From an uncultured Lachnospiraceae bacterium (GTDB taxonomy: Bacteria; Bacillota; Clostridia; Lachnospirales; Lachnospiraceae), in assembly GCA_910579645.1 (NCBI GenBank), contig CAJTVK010000026.1, forward strand, positions 15,821-41,245: a stretch of 25,425 nt of DNA, read 5' to 3'. The notes under the pieces are model-generated. The model was not told where the DNA came from, searched no databases, and worked only from the letters and a program-made list of their open reading frames with translations. Positions 1 through 8,101 of the stretch are shown here, in pieces (position 1 is the first letter of the stretch; every line of letters begins with the position of its first letter). Both the position numbers and the translations under genes were made by a program.

Positions 1-174
1 AGATGGAAACGGTGGAATGGGCGGAAACGGTAGAATGGATGGAAACGGTGGAATGAGCGGAAACGGTAGAGATGGAAACGGTGGAATGGCGGAAACGGTA
101 GAATAGATGGAAACGGTGGAATGGGCGGAAACGGTAGAATGGATGGAAACGGTGGAATGAGCGGAAACGGTGAA
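1..174 (+). repeat. Degenerate 18-bp tandem repeat running into the argD start
   Basis: About ten head-to-tail units alternate between ATGGATGGAAACGGTGGA and ATGRGCGGAAACGGTAGA. Complete 18-bp units lie at 17-34, 35-52, 53-70, 103-120, 121-138, 139-156 and 157-174. The unit at 71-85 has 15 bp and the one at 86-102 has 17 bp, so the reading frame shifts inside the array. Read as protein, each unit gives a hexapeptide of the form M-x-G-N-G-x. The left end of the array lies outside the window. It could be a variable-number repeat in the argD leader or the tail of an upstream coding repeat. Confidence 0.9.
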
Positions 175-1365
175 ATGGATGAAATGAAGAGATACATAGA
201 GGAAGCGGAGAAAGCGCTTCTCCATACCTACAACAGATATCAGATTGTGCTGGACCGGGGCGACGGCGTGCATCTGTATGATCTGAACGGAAAGGAATAT
301 TTGGATTTTGCGGCGGGTATTGCCGTATTTGCTTTAGGCTATAATAATAAGGCTTATAATGATGCCTTAAAGGCACAGATTGATAAATTGATCCATACTT
401 CCAATTATTACTATAACGTGCCTGCGGTGGAAGCCGCCGGGAAGATGAAAAAAGTATCGGGGATGGACCGGGTATTTTTCACCAACAGCGGTGCGGAGGC
501 GGTGGAGGGAGCCATTAAGGCTGCCAGGAAGTATGCTTATTTAAAGGACGGGTGTGCCGACCATGAAATCATAGCCATGGAACATTCTTTCCATGGAAGA
601 ACGTTCGGGGCACTGTCGGTAACGGGGAATCCGAAATATCGGGAGGCTTTTGAGCCGATGATTGGCAATGTCAGGTTTGCACGGATGAATGATTTCGGCA
701 GCGTGGAAGCATTGGTGAATGATAAGACATGTGCCATTCTCCTTGAGACCGTACAGGGGGAAGGCGGAATCTATCCGGCGGAAAAAGAATTTATGGAGCA
801 GATGAGGGCACTTTGCACAGAAAAGGATATTTTGCTCATCCTGGATGAGATACAGTGCGGCATGGGACGTACCGGGTATATGTATGCGTGGCAGAAGTAC
901 GGCGTGAAGCCGGATATTATGACGACGGCGAAAGCGCTTGGCTGCGGCATTCCGGTAGGCGCGTTTCTGATGACGGAGAAGGTGGCGGCTCATTCCCTGT
1001 CCAGCGGAGATCACGGGACAACATACGGCGGAAATCCTCTGGCTGCCGCAGCGGTCAGTAAGGTGCTGGATTTATTTGAAGAGAACCGTATCACAGACCA
1101 TGTGAGGGAAGTGGCTCCGTATTTGGAGAGGAAACTGGAGGAACTGGCCGGGAAGTATGATTTTATAGAAGGCAGGCGGGGTTTGGGCCTGATGCAGGGA
1201 TTGGTATTTCACAAGCCGGTGGGCGAGGTGATTGTCAGGGCTTTGGAAAACGGCTTGATTTTAATCAATGCCGGAACCAATATTATCCGTTTTGTGCCGC
1301 CCCTGATTATTACCCGGGAAGATGTGGATACTATGGCTGAAAGATTGGAAAGAAGTTTGGTCTGA
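175..1365 (+). CDS. argD: Acetylornithine aminotransferase (class III PLP aminotransferase)
   Basis: This is a cytoplasmic PLP enzyme expected to exchange the amino group between N-acetylornithine and 2-oxoglutarate in arginine synthesis. Visible class-III features are the N-terminal HTYNRYQIVLDRGDGVHLYD segment, the FFTNSGAEAVEGAIKAAR phosphate-binding region, the LDEIQCGMGRTG motif with the PLP-contacting Asp, and TTAKALGCGIPVGA with the Schiff-base lysine (codon 931-933). With this start it has 396 aa, normal for the family. The frame stays open up to an ATG at 121, but those extra residues are only the 18-bp repeat (MxGNGx), so I place the start at 175. ATG 184 is an alternative with a slightly better placed GGTGA. 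No other arg gene is visible, so succinylornithine or ornithine aminotransferase activity cannot be excluded. The solute-binding protein gene starts 28 bp downstream, probably co-transcribed. Confidence 0.87.
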   Translation: MDEMKRYIEEAEKALLHTYNRYQIVLDRGDGVHLYDLNGKEYLDFAAGIAVFALGYNNKAYNDALKAQIDKLIHTSNYYYNVPAVEAAGKMKKVSGMDRVFFTNSGAEAVEGAIKAARKYAYLKDGCADHEIIAMEHSFHGRTFGALSVTGNPKYREAFEPMIGNVRFARMNDFGSVEALVNDKTCAILLETVQGEGGIYPAEKEFMEQMRALCTEKDILLILDEIQCGMGRTGYMYAWQKYGVKPDIMTTAKALGCGIPVGAFLMTEKVAAHSLSSGDHGTTYGGNPLAAAAVSKVLDLFEENRITDHVREVAPYLERKLEELAGKYDFIEGRRGLGLMQGLVFHKPVGEVIVRALENGLILINAGTNIIRFVPPLIITREDVDTMAERLERSLV

Positions 1366-1393
1366 GACAGGAAGGTGAACAGAGGAGAAGAGC

Positions 1394-3034
1394 ATGGGGC
1401 TTAAGAAAAGAATTCTGACGGCAGCTGTACTGATAGGTGCGGCTGCCGCCGTATTGCTGATAGGGTTTTCGGGAAAGACCGTCAGCGAAGAGAGGGAGGA
1501 ATCCATTTTTACCAGACAGAAGGAAACCCTTTATTTCTGGTATGCGGATGAGGCGCTGACCGATTATCTGAACAGTGCGGCAGTGGCTTACGGGGAAGAA
1601 CATGACGGCGTGAGGGTGGTTCCGGTGCTTGCGTCCGGCTTGGAATATCTGGAATCCATCAATAAGGCATCCATTCAGTCGGAGACACCGCCGGATTTAT
1701 ATATTGTCAGCAATGATTCTTTGGAAAAGGCTTTTCTGGCAGGGCTGGCAAGTCCGGTTCCGGAAAGCAGATGGGATGAGGTGAAAGAAGATTATCCGGA
1801 TGCGGCACGCCTGGCCGTGACTTACAAAAACAAAGCCATCGGCTATCCTTTTTATTTTGAGACAAGCGCGCTTCTCTATAACAGAACTTACTTGGAGGAC
1901 TTTGCAAGGAAACAGATAGAGGCGGAGCAGGATATGGCTGCTGCGGAAGAAGCAATGGCACAGTTGGAGGACGGCGGACAGCCGGCGGAAGACGGGCAGT
2001 CGGCAGACGGTCAGGAATCGGCGGAAGGCGGGCAACCGGAGGACGGCGGACAGCCGGCGGAGGGTCAGGAATCGGCGGATGGCGGGCAGTTGGACGGCGG
2101 ACAGCCGGCAGACGGGGCAGGAGGCACGGACGGGCAAGGGGACGGCGGGCTTGACGAGGTGGAGGAACGGGTAAAATCCATGCTGCCGGACACCATTGAC
2201 GATATCCTGAATTTTGCCAATGAATACGATGCGCCGGAGCAGGTGGAGGCCATATTCAAATGGGACGTGACGGACATCTTTTATAATTACTTTTTTGTGG
2301 GCAATTATCTGAATGTAGGCGGCAGTGCCGGAGACAGTACGGAAAATATGAATATTTATAACCGGGATGCCATTGACTGCCTGAAGGTATATCAGGATCT
2401 GAATCAGTTTTTCTCCATAGATACAAAGGAAATCAGCTATGAGGGAGTGCTGAATGATTTTATGGCAGGAAAAATTGTATTTACGGTGGCGACCACCGAT
2501 TCGGTGGCGAAACTGGAGGAAGCGAAGGGAAACGGGACGTTTGCTTATGAATACAGCATTGCCAAGACTCCGGATATCAATGAACGGCTGCTGACCCGTT
2601 CCCTTTCCGTGACAAACTGTGTGGTAGTCAACGGTTATTCGGACAGGCAGGAACTGGCTTCGGATTTTGCCCGGTTCCTTACCTGCGAGTATACCGACAC
2701 GCTGTACTCCAGGACGGGGAAAGTGGCATCCCGCTACGGCGTGGATTACGGAAACGGCAATCTGCAGCAGTTCGTCAGTGAATACGAGATATCCGTGCCA
2801 ATGCCTAAAATGGTGGAAACAAGCAATTTCTGGGTGGAACTGGAGATTGCGTTTGCCCAGATCTGGGACGGCGCGGATGCCAACGGGCGGCTGAAGGAAC
2901 TGTCGGAACAGATTATGACTCAGGTTACCGGCATGCCTTATGAGGAGACGCCGATAGAAGAAGAGACGCAGGAAGAGGAAGAAGAAGAGTATCTGGACGA
3001 GGATGCCCTGCGGGAGGAAGCACAGAGTGAGTAG
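1394..3034 (+). CDS. Extracellular solute-binding protein (family 1-like)
   Basis: A 546-aa exported protein with a basic start and one hydrophobic segment (residues about 5-26), followed by a periplasmic-binding-protein-like body: ETLYFWYADEALTDYLNSAA, then PPDLYIVSNDSLEKAFLAGLASPV, IGYPFYFETSALLYNRTYL and a C-terminal lobe. This order is typical of ABC sugar-binding proteins. No lipobox cysteine follows the hydrophobic segment, so the protein is probably held by an uncleaved anchor or is secreted. Residues about 192-253 are a Gly/Gln/Asp/Pro repeat inserted in the body, and the C-terminus is very acidic (runs of E). GAGGAG six bases before ATG 1394 supports the start. No permease or ATPase gene is nearby, so the ligand and partner are unknown. 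Confidence 0.72.
   Translation: MGLKKRILTAAVLIGAAAAVLLIGFSGKTVSEEREESIFTRQKETLYFWYADEALTDYLNSAAVAYGEEHDGVRVVPVLASGLEYLESINKASIQSETPPDLYIVSNDSLEKAFLAGLASPVPESRWDEVKEDYPDAARLAVTYKNKAIGYPFYFETSALLYNRTYLEDFARKQIEAEQDMAAAEEAMAQLEDGGQPAEDGQSADGQESAEGGQPEDGGQPAEGQESADGGQLDGGQPADGAGGTDGQGDGGLDEVEERVKSMLPDTIDDILNFANEYDAPEQVEAIFKWDVTDIFYNYFFVGNYLNVGGSAGDSTENMNIYNRDAIDCLKVYQDLNQFFSIDTKEISYEGVLNDFMAGKIVFTVATTDSVAKLEEAKGNGTFAYEYSIAKTPDINERLLTRSLSVTNCVVVNGYSDRQELASDFARFLTCEYTDTLYSRTGKVASRYGVDYGNGNLQQFVSEYEISVPMPKMVETSNFWVELEIAFAQIWDGADANGRLKELSEQIMTQVTGMPYEETPIEEETQEEEEEEYLDEDALREEAQSE
1969..2152 (+). repeat. Low-complexity coding repeat (GGQPADGQ-like) in the solute-binding protein
   Basis: An imperfect GC-rich tandem repeat built on GACGGCGGACAGCCGGCGGA and GGTCAGGAATCGGCGGA modules. 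It encodes variants of DGGQPAEDGQSADGQESAEGG within the solute-binding protein, between the first lobe and a helix-rich stretch. It stays in frame, so it is coding, and its copy number may vary between strains. Confidence 0.85.
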
Positions 3035-3157
3035 TATCACAGGCTTTCTTCCGTGCGCAGGCGGTGAATCGGCCTGACCGTGAATAGAAATCCGGTCATG
3101 TGGGGAAAAATATTAAGGCAGGCAGTTTCTGCAATTTTAATATTTCGGAGGACCCAT

Positions 3158-3589
3158 ATGATTGGATTTTTTATTGCATTGATTTCAGGAGCATTGATGA
3201 GTGTGCAGGGGGTGTTCAATACACAGGTGACGAAGTCGTCAAGCATTTGGACGGCAAGCGCATTTGTGCAGTTTACCGCACTTCTTGTCTGTCTTGGGGC
3301 ATGGGCGGCGGCAGACCGGTCATCTTTTGGGGCAATTTTCAGGACGGAGCCTAAGTATATGCTTTTGGGCGGCGCAATCGGGGCATTCATTACCTATACG
3401 GTCATTAAGAGCATGGATATGCTGGGACCTGCCAAGGCAGTGATGCTGATTGTCATTGCACAGCTTATCGTGGCTTATGTCATAGAGATATTCGGATGGT
3501 TCGGCGTGGAAAAACAGCCTTTGGAGTGGCGGAAGCTAATCGGGATGGCAGCGGCAATTGCCGGCATCATCATTTTTAAATGGAAATAG
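3158..3589 (+). CDS. DMT-superfamily membrane protein, YdcZ/DUF606 type
   Basis: A 143-aa integral membrane protein with four to five hydrophobic segments: residues about 2-20, 32-52, 67-85, 90-112 and 125-141. The N-terminal pattern GFFIALISGALMSVQGVFN with later TxxAxxxQF and a GGxIGAF segment matches the YdcZ-type half-length drug/metabolite transporters, which usually work as dimers of small subunits. The frame could start upstream at 3080, but GGAGGA at 3147-3152, five bases before ATG 3158, fixes the start. It is alone here; family members are often paired with a second copy, and none is seen. The substrate is unknown. The 123 bp upstream hold a short hairpin (3075-3080 with 3093-3098) but no clear promoter. 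Confidence 0.75.
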   Translation: MIGFFIALISGALMSVQGVFNTQVTKSSSIWTASAFVQFTALLVCLGAWAAADRSSFGAIFRTEPKYMLLGGAIGAFITYTVIKSMDMLGPAKAVMLIVIAQLIVAYVIEIFGWFGVEKQPLEWRKLIGMAAAIAGIIIFKWK

Positions 3590-3601
3590 GGGAAAAGACA
3601 C

Positions 3602-3630
3602 TTGCGTAAGCGGGACAATTACTTTACAAT
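3602..3630 (+). promoter_or_regulatory. Putative sigma-A promoter for the comEA-comEC cluster
   Basis: TTGCGT at 3602-3607 and TACAAT at 3625-3630 are separated by 17 bp, about 80 bp before the first gene of the run. The match is moderate at -35 and good at -10. Confidence 0.45.
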
Positions 3631-3708
3631 AAAATAGCAGTCGCATAGAGGGGTCTTCCTAACAAAGTCTGGTGCCGTAAGGGCATGTTGGAAAAAGAAA
3701 GGAAAACT

Positions 3709-4752
3709 ATGCGGATGATGTGTAATATCGGTAATGTATGGAAATGGAATGATTGGCAGAAGAACGGCATGCATGGCGGCAGTCCCAAGACAGGCGGGCT
3801 CCGGAAGGGTAATCCGGAAGGACGTAAGGGGCATGCCGTACGATATGCCTTGTATGCGGCATCGGCCGTATTGATGCTTTTGCTTACGGCCTGCGGCAGC
3901 AAAGAGACGGTCTTGCTGGAGGAAGAGGATCTTGTCAGGACGGCGGGAGACTACGGCGCGGAGACTGCGCCGGGGAGCCGGCGGGCCGAAACGGCGAAGA
4001 CGGAGGAAGGCAGCCGGGGACAGCAGGAAGAAGCCCTGCCGGGGGAAGCTTCCGGTGCAGAAGCCGGAGGGCAGGCAGCGGAGAACCGGCCGGAAGAAAG
4101 CCAAGCGGCAGGGCAGGCGCAGGCTCCCTCGCTGTTTGTACATATTTGCGGTGAGGTGAAGAATCCGGGGGTGTATGAGCTTCCGGCAGGCAGCCGTATC
4201 TTTGAGGCAGTGGAAGCGGCAGGAGGCTTTACCGAGGAAGCCTGGGAAAGTTATGTAAACCTTGCCTTGGAACTGACCGACGGATGGAAAGTGGAAATTC
4301 CCGCTTTAGCAGAAGCAGCGGCAGCGGAAGAAGCGTCGGCGGCGGCAGAGCCGGAGGGCAGAAGCACAGAGGGGGAAATGTCTCCGCCGGGGACGGATGC
4401 CCGAAGCTTTGCGGCGGGCATAGGAGGCACCGCAGAGAACGGAGAAGGAAAGGCAGGAAACAAGGCGGGCATAACGCAGAATATGGCAGGGATTACAGGG
4501 AAAGCAAAAGGAGCGGGAGAAGCTGCGGAAACCGGGGAAAGTACCGGCGGACTGGTGAACATCAATACTGCCTCGAAGCAGGAACTGTGCAGCCTGACGG
4601 GGATTGGTGAGAGCCGTGCGGAAAGCATTATTTCCTACCGGGAGAAAAACGGCGGATTTCAGAAAATAGAGGATATTATGAAGGTGGACGGCATCAAAGA
4701 AGGGATGTTTTCCAGGATAAAAGATAAGATTTGTGTCAGAGGTGTGGAATGA
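3709..4752 (+). CDS. comEA: ComEA-like DNA-binding competence protein with SLBB domain
   Basis: ComEA binds incoming double-stranded DNA outside the membrane and passes it to ComEC. Here a hydrophobic segment ends in LLTACGS, a lipobox, so the protein is probably a lipoprotein or is membrane anchored. An Ala/Glu/Gly-rich linker follows, then an SLBB domain (about residues 138-200; LFVHICGEVKNPGVYELPAG), a second low-complexity linker, and a C-terminal helix-hairpin-helix pair (last about 65 residues; VNINTASKQELCSLTGIGES with a second GI turn). That is the standard ComEA order with longer linkers. The start is uncertain: AAAGGAA precedes ATG 3709, ATG 3685 has a poorer site, and ATG 3769 would give a more normal signal-peptide length. 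The stop overlaps the next start (ATGA at 4749-4752). Confidence 0.82.
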   Translation: MRMMCNIGNVWKWNDWQKNGMHGGSPKTGGLRKGNPEGRKGHAVRYALYAASAVLMLLLTACGSKETVLLEEEDLVRTAGDYGAETAPGSRRAETAKTEEGSRGQQEEALPGEASGAEAGGQAAENRPEESQAAGQAQAPSLFVHICGEVKNPGVYELPAGSRIFEAVEAAGGFTEEAWESYVNLALELTDGWKVEIPALAEAAAAEEASAAAEPEGRSTEGEMSPPGTDARSFAAGIGGTAENGEGKAGNKAGITQNMAGITGKAKGAGEAAETGESTGGLVNINTASKQELCSLTGIGESRAESIISYREKNGGFQKIEDIMKVDGIKEGMFSRIKDKICVRGVE

Positions 4753-5435
4753 GCAAGAGAGTGTTGGTCGTAGACGATGAAAAACTGATTGTAAAGGGAA
4801 TTCGCTTTAGTTTGGAACAGGACGGAATGGAAGTGGACTGTGCATACGATGGGGAAGAGGCGCTGGAACTGGCAAAGGATAAGAATTATGATATTATTCT
4901 ATTGGACGTGATGCTGCCGAAGCTGACGGGCTTTGAAGTATGCCAGCAAATCCGGGAGTTTTCCGATGTGCCGGTAGTCATGCTCACTGCAAAAGGGGAT
5001 GACATGGATAAAATTCTCGGGTTGGAATACGGTGCGGACGATTATATTACGAAACCGTTCAATATTCTGGAGGTAAAGGCACGGATTAAGGCTATTATGC
5101 GCAGAACCAACAGCAAGGACAGCGCAAAGGAATCCGCGAAAGTCATTGAAAGCAAGGATATGAAGCTGGACTGTGAGGGCAGGCGCGTATACGTCAACGA
5201 AAGGGAAATTAACTTAACGGCCAAGGAATTTGAAGTGCTGGAACTTCTTATGCTGAACCCGAATAAAGTATACAGCAGGGAAAATCTGCTGAAAATAGTA
5301 TGGGGGAGCGACTATCCGGGAGACGTGCGGACGGTGGACGTACATATCCGGCGGCTGAGGGAGAAAATAGAAAGCAGTCCCAGCGAGCCGAAATATGTGC
5401 ATACGAAATGGGGAGTGGGATACTATTTTGCATAA
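4749..5435 (+). CDS. OmpR/PhoB-family response regulator
   Basis: A 228-aa DNA-binding response regulator. The receiver domain (residues about 4-115) has the acidic pair D9-D10, phosphoacceptor D53 in LLDVMLP, T80 in MLTAKG and K102 in YITKPF, all the residues needed for phosphorylation. The C-terminal winged helix (about 130-226) shows LTAKEFEVLELLMLNPNKVY, RTVDVHIRRLREKIE and KWGVGYYF, typical of OmpR/PhoB. The start at 4749 overlaps the comEA stop; a TTG at 4731 is possible but adds residues not usual for the family. The partner kinase starts 17 bp downstream. Sequence style is close to WalR/MtrA-type regulators, but the exact orthologue is not certain. Confidence 0.93.
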   Translation: MSKRVLVVDDEKLIVKGIRFSLEQDGMEVDCAYDGEEALELAKDKNYDIILLDVMLPKLTGFEVCQQIREFSDVPVVMLTAKGDDMDKILGLEYGADDYITKPFNILEVKARIKAIMRRTNSKDSAKESAKVIESKDMKLDCEGRRVYVNEREINLTAKEFEVLELLMLNPNKVYSRENLLKIVWGSDYPGDVRTVDVHIRRLREKIESSPSEPKYVHTKWGVGYYFA

Positions 5436-5452
5436 ATGAGCGGAGCCTTACC

Positions 5453-6961
5453 ATGGATATAAAAATCAGGAATATTTTGAACCAGTTAAAAATCCTCAGA
5501 AGCCTGAAGGCACGGATTTTTATCATCGTTTTTTTGATTGGGATTATTCCCAGCGTCGTTATGCGCTACGGAATACTGAACAGCTATGAGGACCGTGCCG
5601 TCAGCCTGAGAACTTCGGATGTGCAGAGGCAGCTGAATATCATTGCCGACCATCTGATTGCTTACAATTATTTGGCGGACAGTTCTTCGGAGGTAATCAG
5701 CGCGGAACTGGAGCAGCTGTCCAATCTCTATGACGGAAGGGTAATTATCATCAATGCCAATCTGAAGGTGGTCCGGGACACCTACGGCATCAGCGAAGGG
5801 AAAACAATGATTTCGGAGGATGTGGTCAAATGCATGAAAGACGGAACCGGCAGCTCAAGCTTCAACAATGAGTATGACTATATTGAATTTATAACGCCCA
5901 TATTGGAAAAAGTGCCTGCGGTAAAGCCTGCGGAAGGGGAAAAAGCGGCGGAAGGCCATAAGGAAAAAGATGTGATCCGGGGAGTGATGCTGACCAGCGT
6001 ATCCACGGACAGCATTGTGGTAACGTTGGATATTTTAAGCCGGAAAGCATTGATTATGGAAATTATGATGCTGTCCGTGATTTTTGTCATTGCCATTTTG
6101 CTGTCCAAAATACTGATGAAGCCTTTTGAGCGGGTGACCAATGCCATCAGCGAGGCAAAGGAAGGGTTTGCGGATGAGCCGGTTTCCGTGCCGGATTATC
6201 TGGAGACGGAGCATATTATGGATGCCTTTAACGAACTGCTGGCCCGTATGAAGGCGTTGGACACTTCCAGACAGGAGTTTGTGTCCAATGTCTCCCATGA
6301 ACTGAAGACTCCTATTACGTCCGTGAAGGTACTGGCGGATTCCCTGCTGGCGCAGGAGGATGTGCCTGCGGAACTGTACCGGGAATTTATGGTGGACATT
6401 GCGGAGGAAATAGACAGGGAAGATAAGATTATCAATGATTTGCTGTCCATGGTGAAAATGGATAAGAAGGTGGCGACCATGAATATCAGCGTGGTGGATA
6501 TCAATGCCCTGACGGAAATCGTGCTGAAACGGCTCCGGCCCATTGCGCGCAGAAGGGATATTGAAATCGTGCTGGAAAGCAACCGTGCCGTGACGGCGGA
6601 AGTGGACGAGGTTAAGATGACGCTGATAATCACCAATCTGGTGGAAAATGCCATTAAGTACAACAAGGAGCAGGGGGCAGTCAAGGTAGTGCTGGATGCG
6701 GACCACCAATTTTTTACGTTGGACATTATCGACACGGGAATCGGCATTCCGCAAGATTCGCTGGAACATATTTACGAAAGGTTTTACCGTGTGGATAAAT
6801 CTCATTCCAGGGAAATCGGCGGAACCGGGCTGGGGCTGGCGATTACGAGGAATGCGGTGCTGCTGCACAGGGGTTCCATAAAGGTATCCAGCGCGGAAGG
6901 GGAAGGGACGACATTCACGGTGAAGATACCGCTGAGTTATGCGGCATCGGAGCGTGTCTGA
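5453..6961 (+). CDS. Sensor histidine kinase with extracellular sensor and HAMP
   Basis: A 502-aa membrane kinase, partner of the regulator just upstream. Order: short cytoplasmic start, TM1 (about 22-41), an extracellular region of about 155 residues (with RVIIINANLKVVRDTYG, a PAS/Cache-like strand pattern), TM2 (about 198-220), HAMP, dimerisation domain with SNVSHELKTPITSV (H282), and an ATPase domain with N-box NLVENAIKYN (N399), DTGIGIP, YERFYRVD and GTGLGLAI. All catalytic boxes are intact. GGAG at 5442-5445 supports ATG 5453; the longer frame from 5300 overlaps the regulator and is unlikely. The sensor contains a short charged Lys/Glu-rich insert (about 160-178). The GerMN lipoprotein downstream could modulate it, as LpqB is thought to do for MtrB. 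Confidence 0.93.
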   Translation: MDIKIRNILNQLKILRSLKARIFIIVFLIGIIPSVVMRYGILNSYEDRAVSLRTSDVQRQLNIIADHLIAYNYLADSSSEVISAELEQLSNLYDGRVIIINANLKVVRDTYGISEGKTMISEDVVKCMKDGTGSSSFNNEYDYIEFITPILEKVPAVKPAEGEKAAEGHKEKDVIRGVMLTSVSTDSIVVTLDILSRKALIMEIMMLSVIFVIAILLSKILMKPFERVTNAISEAKEGFADEPVSVPDYLETEHIMDAFNELLARMKALDTSRQEFVSNVSHELKTPITSVKVLADSLLAQEDVPAELYREFMVDIAEEIDREDKIINDLLSMVKMDKKVATMNISVVDINALTEIVLKRLRPIARRRDIEIVLESNRAVTAEVDEVKMTLIITNLVENAIKYNKEQGAVKVVLDADHQFFTLDIIDTGIGIPQDSLEHIYERFYRVDKSHSREIGGTGLGLAITRNAVLLHRGSIKVSSAEGEGTTFTVKIPLSYAASERV

Positions 6962-7007
6962 GAATGTTTCGGCGGACGGATTCAGGCCGGCGAGAAAGGA
7001 GTACGGC

Positions 7008-7946
7008 ATGAAAAAGAAACGGATATTGCTTTGTCTGGCATTTTTTCTGCTGGCGGTCATGTCATGCGGAAACAGGGAACAGACAGATGAGGGCATGAAA
7101 TATAATATTTATGTGCTGAACAAAGAAGAGACGAGAATTTATGCGAAAGAATATACGGCTCAGAGTACGGGACAGGAAGCTTTGATTGAGGAATTGCTGA
7201 CACTGCTGACAGAGACTCCGGAAAAATTGGAATATCGGGCGCCTCTGTCGGGAAATTTTGAACTGCTGGGCTATACCTTGGAGGAAAAGCAGCTAGTCCT
7301 GAATTTTGACGAACAGTATAAGGGACTGTCCCCTACAACGGAAGTGCTTGCCCGGGCGGCGGTGGTCCGGACGATGACACAGATAAAAGGAATTGATTTT
7401 GTATCTTTTCAGATACGGTCGGCACCGCTGACAGATTTGGCAGGAAATGTCATTGGCATCATGTCCGGCGATATGTTCATTGATAACGCGGAAAGTGAGA
7501 TAAACTCTGCGGAGAAAGTGAAGGTAAGGCTGTATTTTGCCAATGAGGCCGGGGACAAGCTGATAGAGACGAACCGGACGCTGGTCTATAACAGCAATAC
7601 CAATGTGTCCATGGAACGGTTGGTAGTGGAACAGCTTATCGGAGGACCCAGTGAACAGGTAAAGGACAAGGTGTTCCCTACCATAAACCCGGAGACAAAG
7701 ATAATAAGCGTTACCGTAAGGGACGGCACCTGCTATGTCAATCTGAATGAAAGCTTTCTTACCCAGATATACAGTGTCACTTCGGAAGCTACGATTTATT
7801 CCATCGTCAATTCATTGGTGGAACTTTCCAATATCAACAGAGTGCAGATAGCAATCAACGGCGATTCCAATGTGATGTTCCGTGAAAATACTAGCCTTGC
7901 GGTGACGTACGGGCGGAATCTGGATATTGTGACTACTACTTATTGA
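7008..7946 (+). CDS. GerMN-domain lipoprotein
   Basis: A 312-aa exported lipoprotein: KKKR start, hydrophobic core, and a lipobox-like VMSC with the cysteine at residue 20. Two GerMN-like repeats follow. The first (about 30-150) has YNIYVLNKEETRIY and EELLTLLTETP; the second (about 165-300) has VKVRLYFANEAGDKL, MERLVVEQLIGGPSE and IINPETK-like then VNLNESF and VNSLVELSNINRVQIAING segments. GerM is known from sporulation and germination, and GerMN is also found in LpqB next to MtrAB. AAAGGAG at 6994-7000 fixes ATG 7008 rather than the upstream 6939. Position after the kinase suggests a role with the two-component system rather than in spores; this is inference. Confidence 0.82.
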   Translation: MKKKRILLCLAFFLLAVMSCGNREQTDEGMKYNIYVLNKEETRIYAKEYTAQSTGQEALIEELLTLLTETPEKLEYRAPLSGNFELLGYTLEEKQLVLNFDEQYKGLSPTTEVLARAAVVRTMTQIKGIDFVSFQIRSAPLTDLAGNVIGIMSGDMFIDNAESEINSAEKVKVRLYFANEAGDKLIETNRTLVYNSNTNVSMERLVVEQLIGGPSEQVKDKVFPTINPETKIISVTVRDGTCYVNLNESFLTQIYSVTSEATIYSIVNSLVELSNINRVQIAINGDSNVMFRENTSLAVTYGRNLDIVTTTY

Positions 7947-8101
7947 AAGGAGGAGTTTCTGTGCGCCGCCGGCAGCAGGCGGCTTTGGCTGCGGAATGTG
8001 CGCTGCGGCGCGCAGACAGGAATAGAAATGAGAAGACCTTTATGTCTGCTGTGTATGGTCTTTATCGGTGTGCTTGCACTCTGTCTCCGGCTGATGCCTG
8101 A
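7947..8101 (+). promoter_or_regulatory. Strong ribosome site with short ORF overlapping the comEC start
   Basis: AAAGGAGGAG starts directly after the GerMN stop codon and is the best Shine-Dalgarno site in the cluster. The codon at ideal distance is GTG 7961, which opens a 46-codon frame ending at TGA 8099-8101, one frame off from comEC and overlapping its first 24 codons. It may act as a translated leader coupling comEC to its upstream genes, or it may be chance. No homologue is recognised. Confidence 0.3.

Noticed and set aside
1..174. CRISPR array
   Set aside because: The units are directly joined without unique spacers, so this is a plain tandem repeat.
1697..3040. 447-codon open frame on the - strand
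   Set aside because: A shadow of the solute-binding protein gene, with Leu/Arg/His-rich composition and no start signal.
3036..3157. Riboswitch before the YdcZ-type gene
   Set aside because: Only a 6-bp stem (3075-3080/3093-3098) was found and none of the known riboswitch cores could be matched.
6035..7096. 353-codon open frame on the - strand under the histidine kinase
   Set aside because: Antisense to conserved kinase boxes, His/Gln/Arg-rich, no ribosome site.
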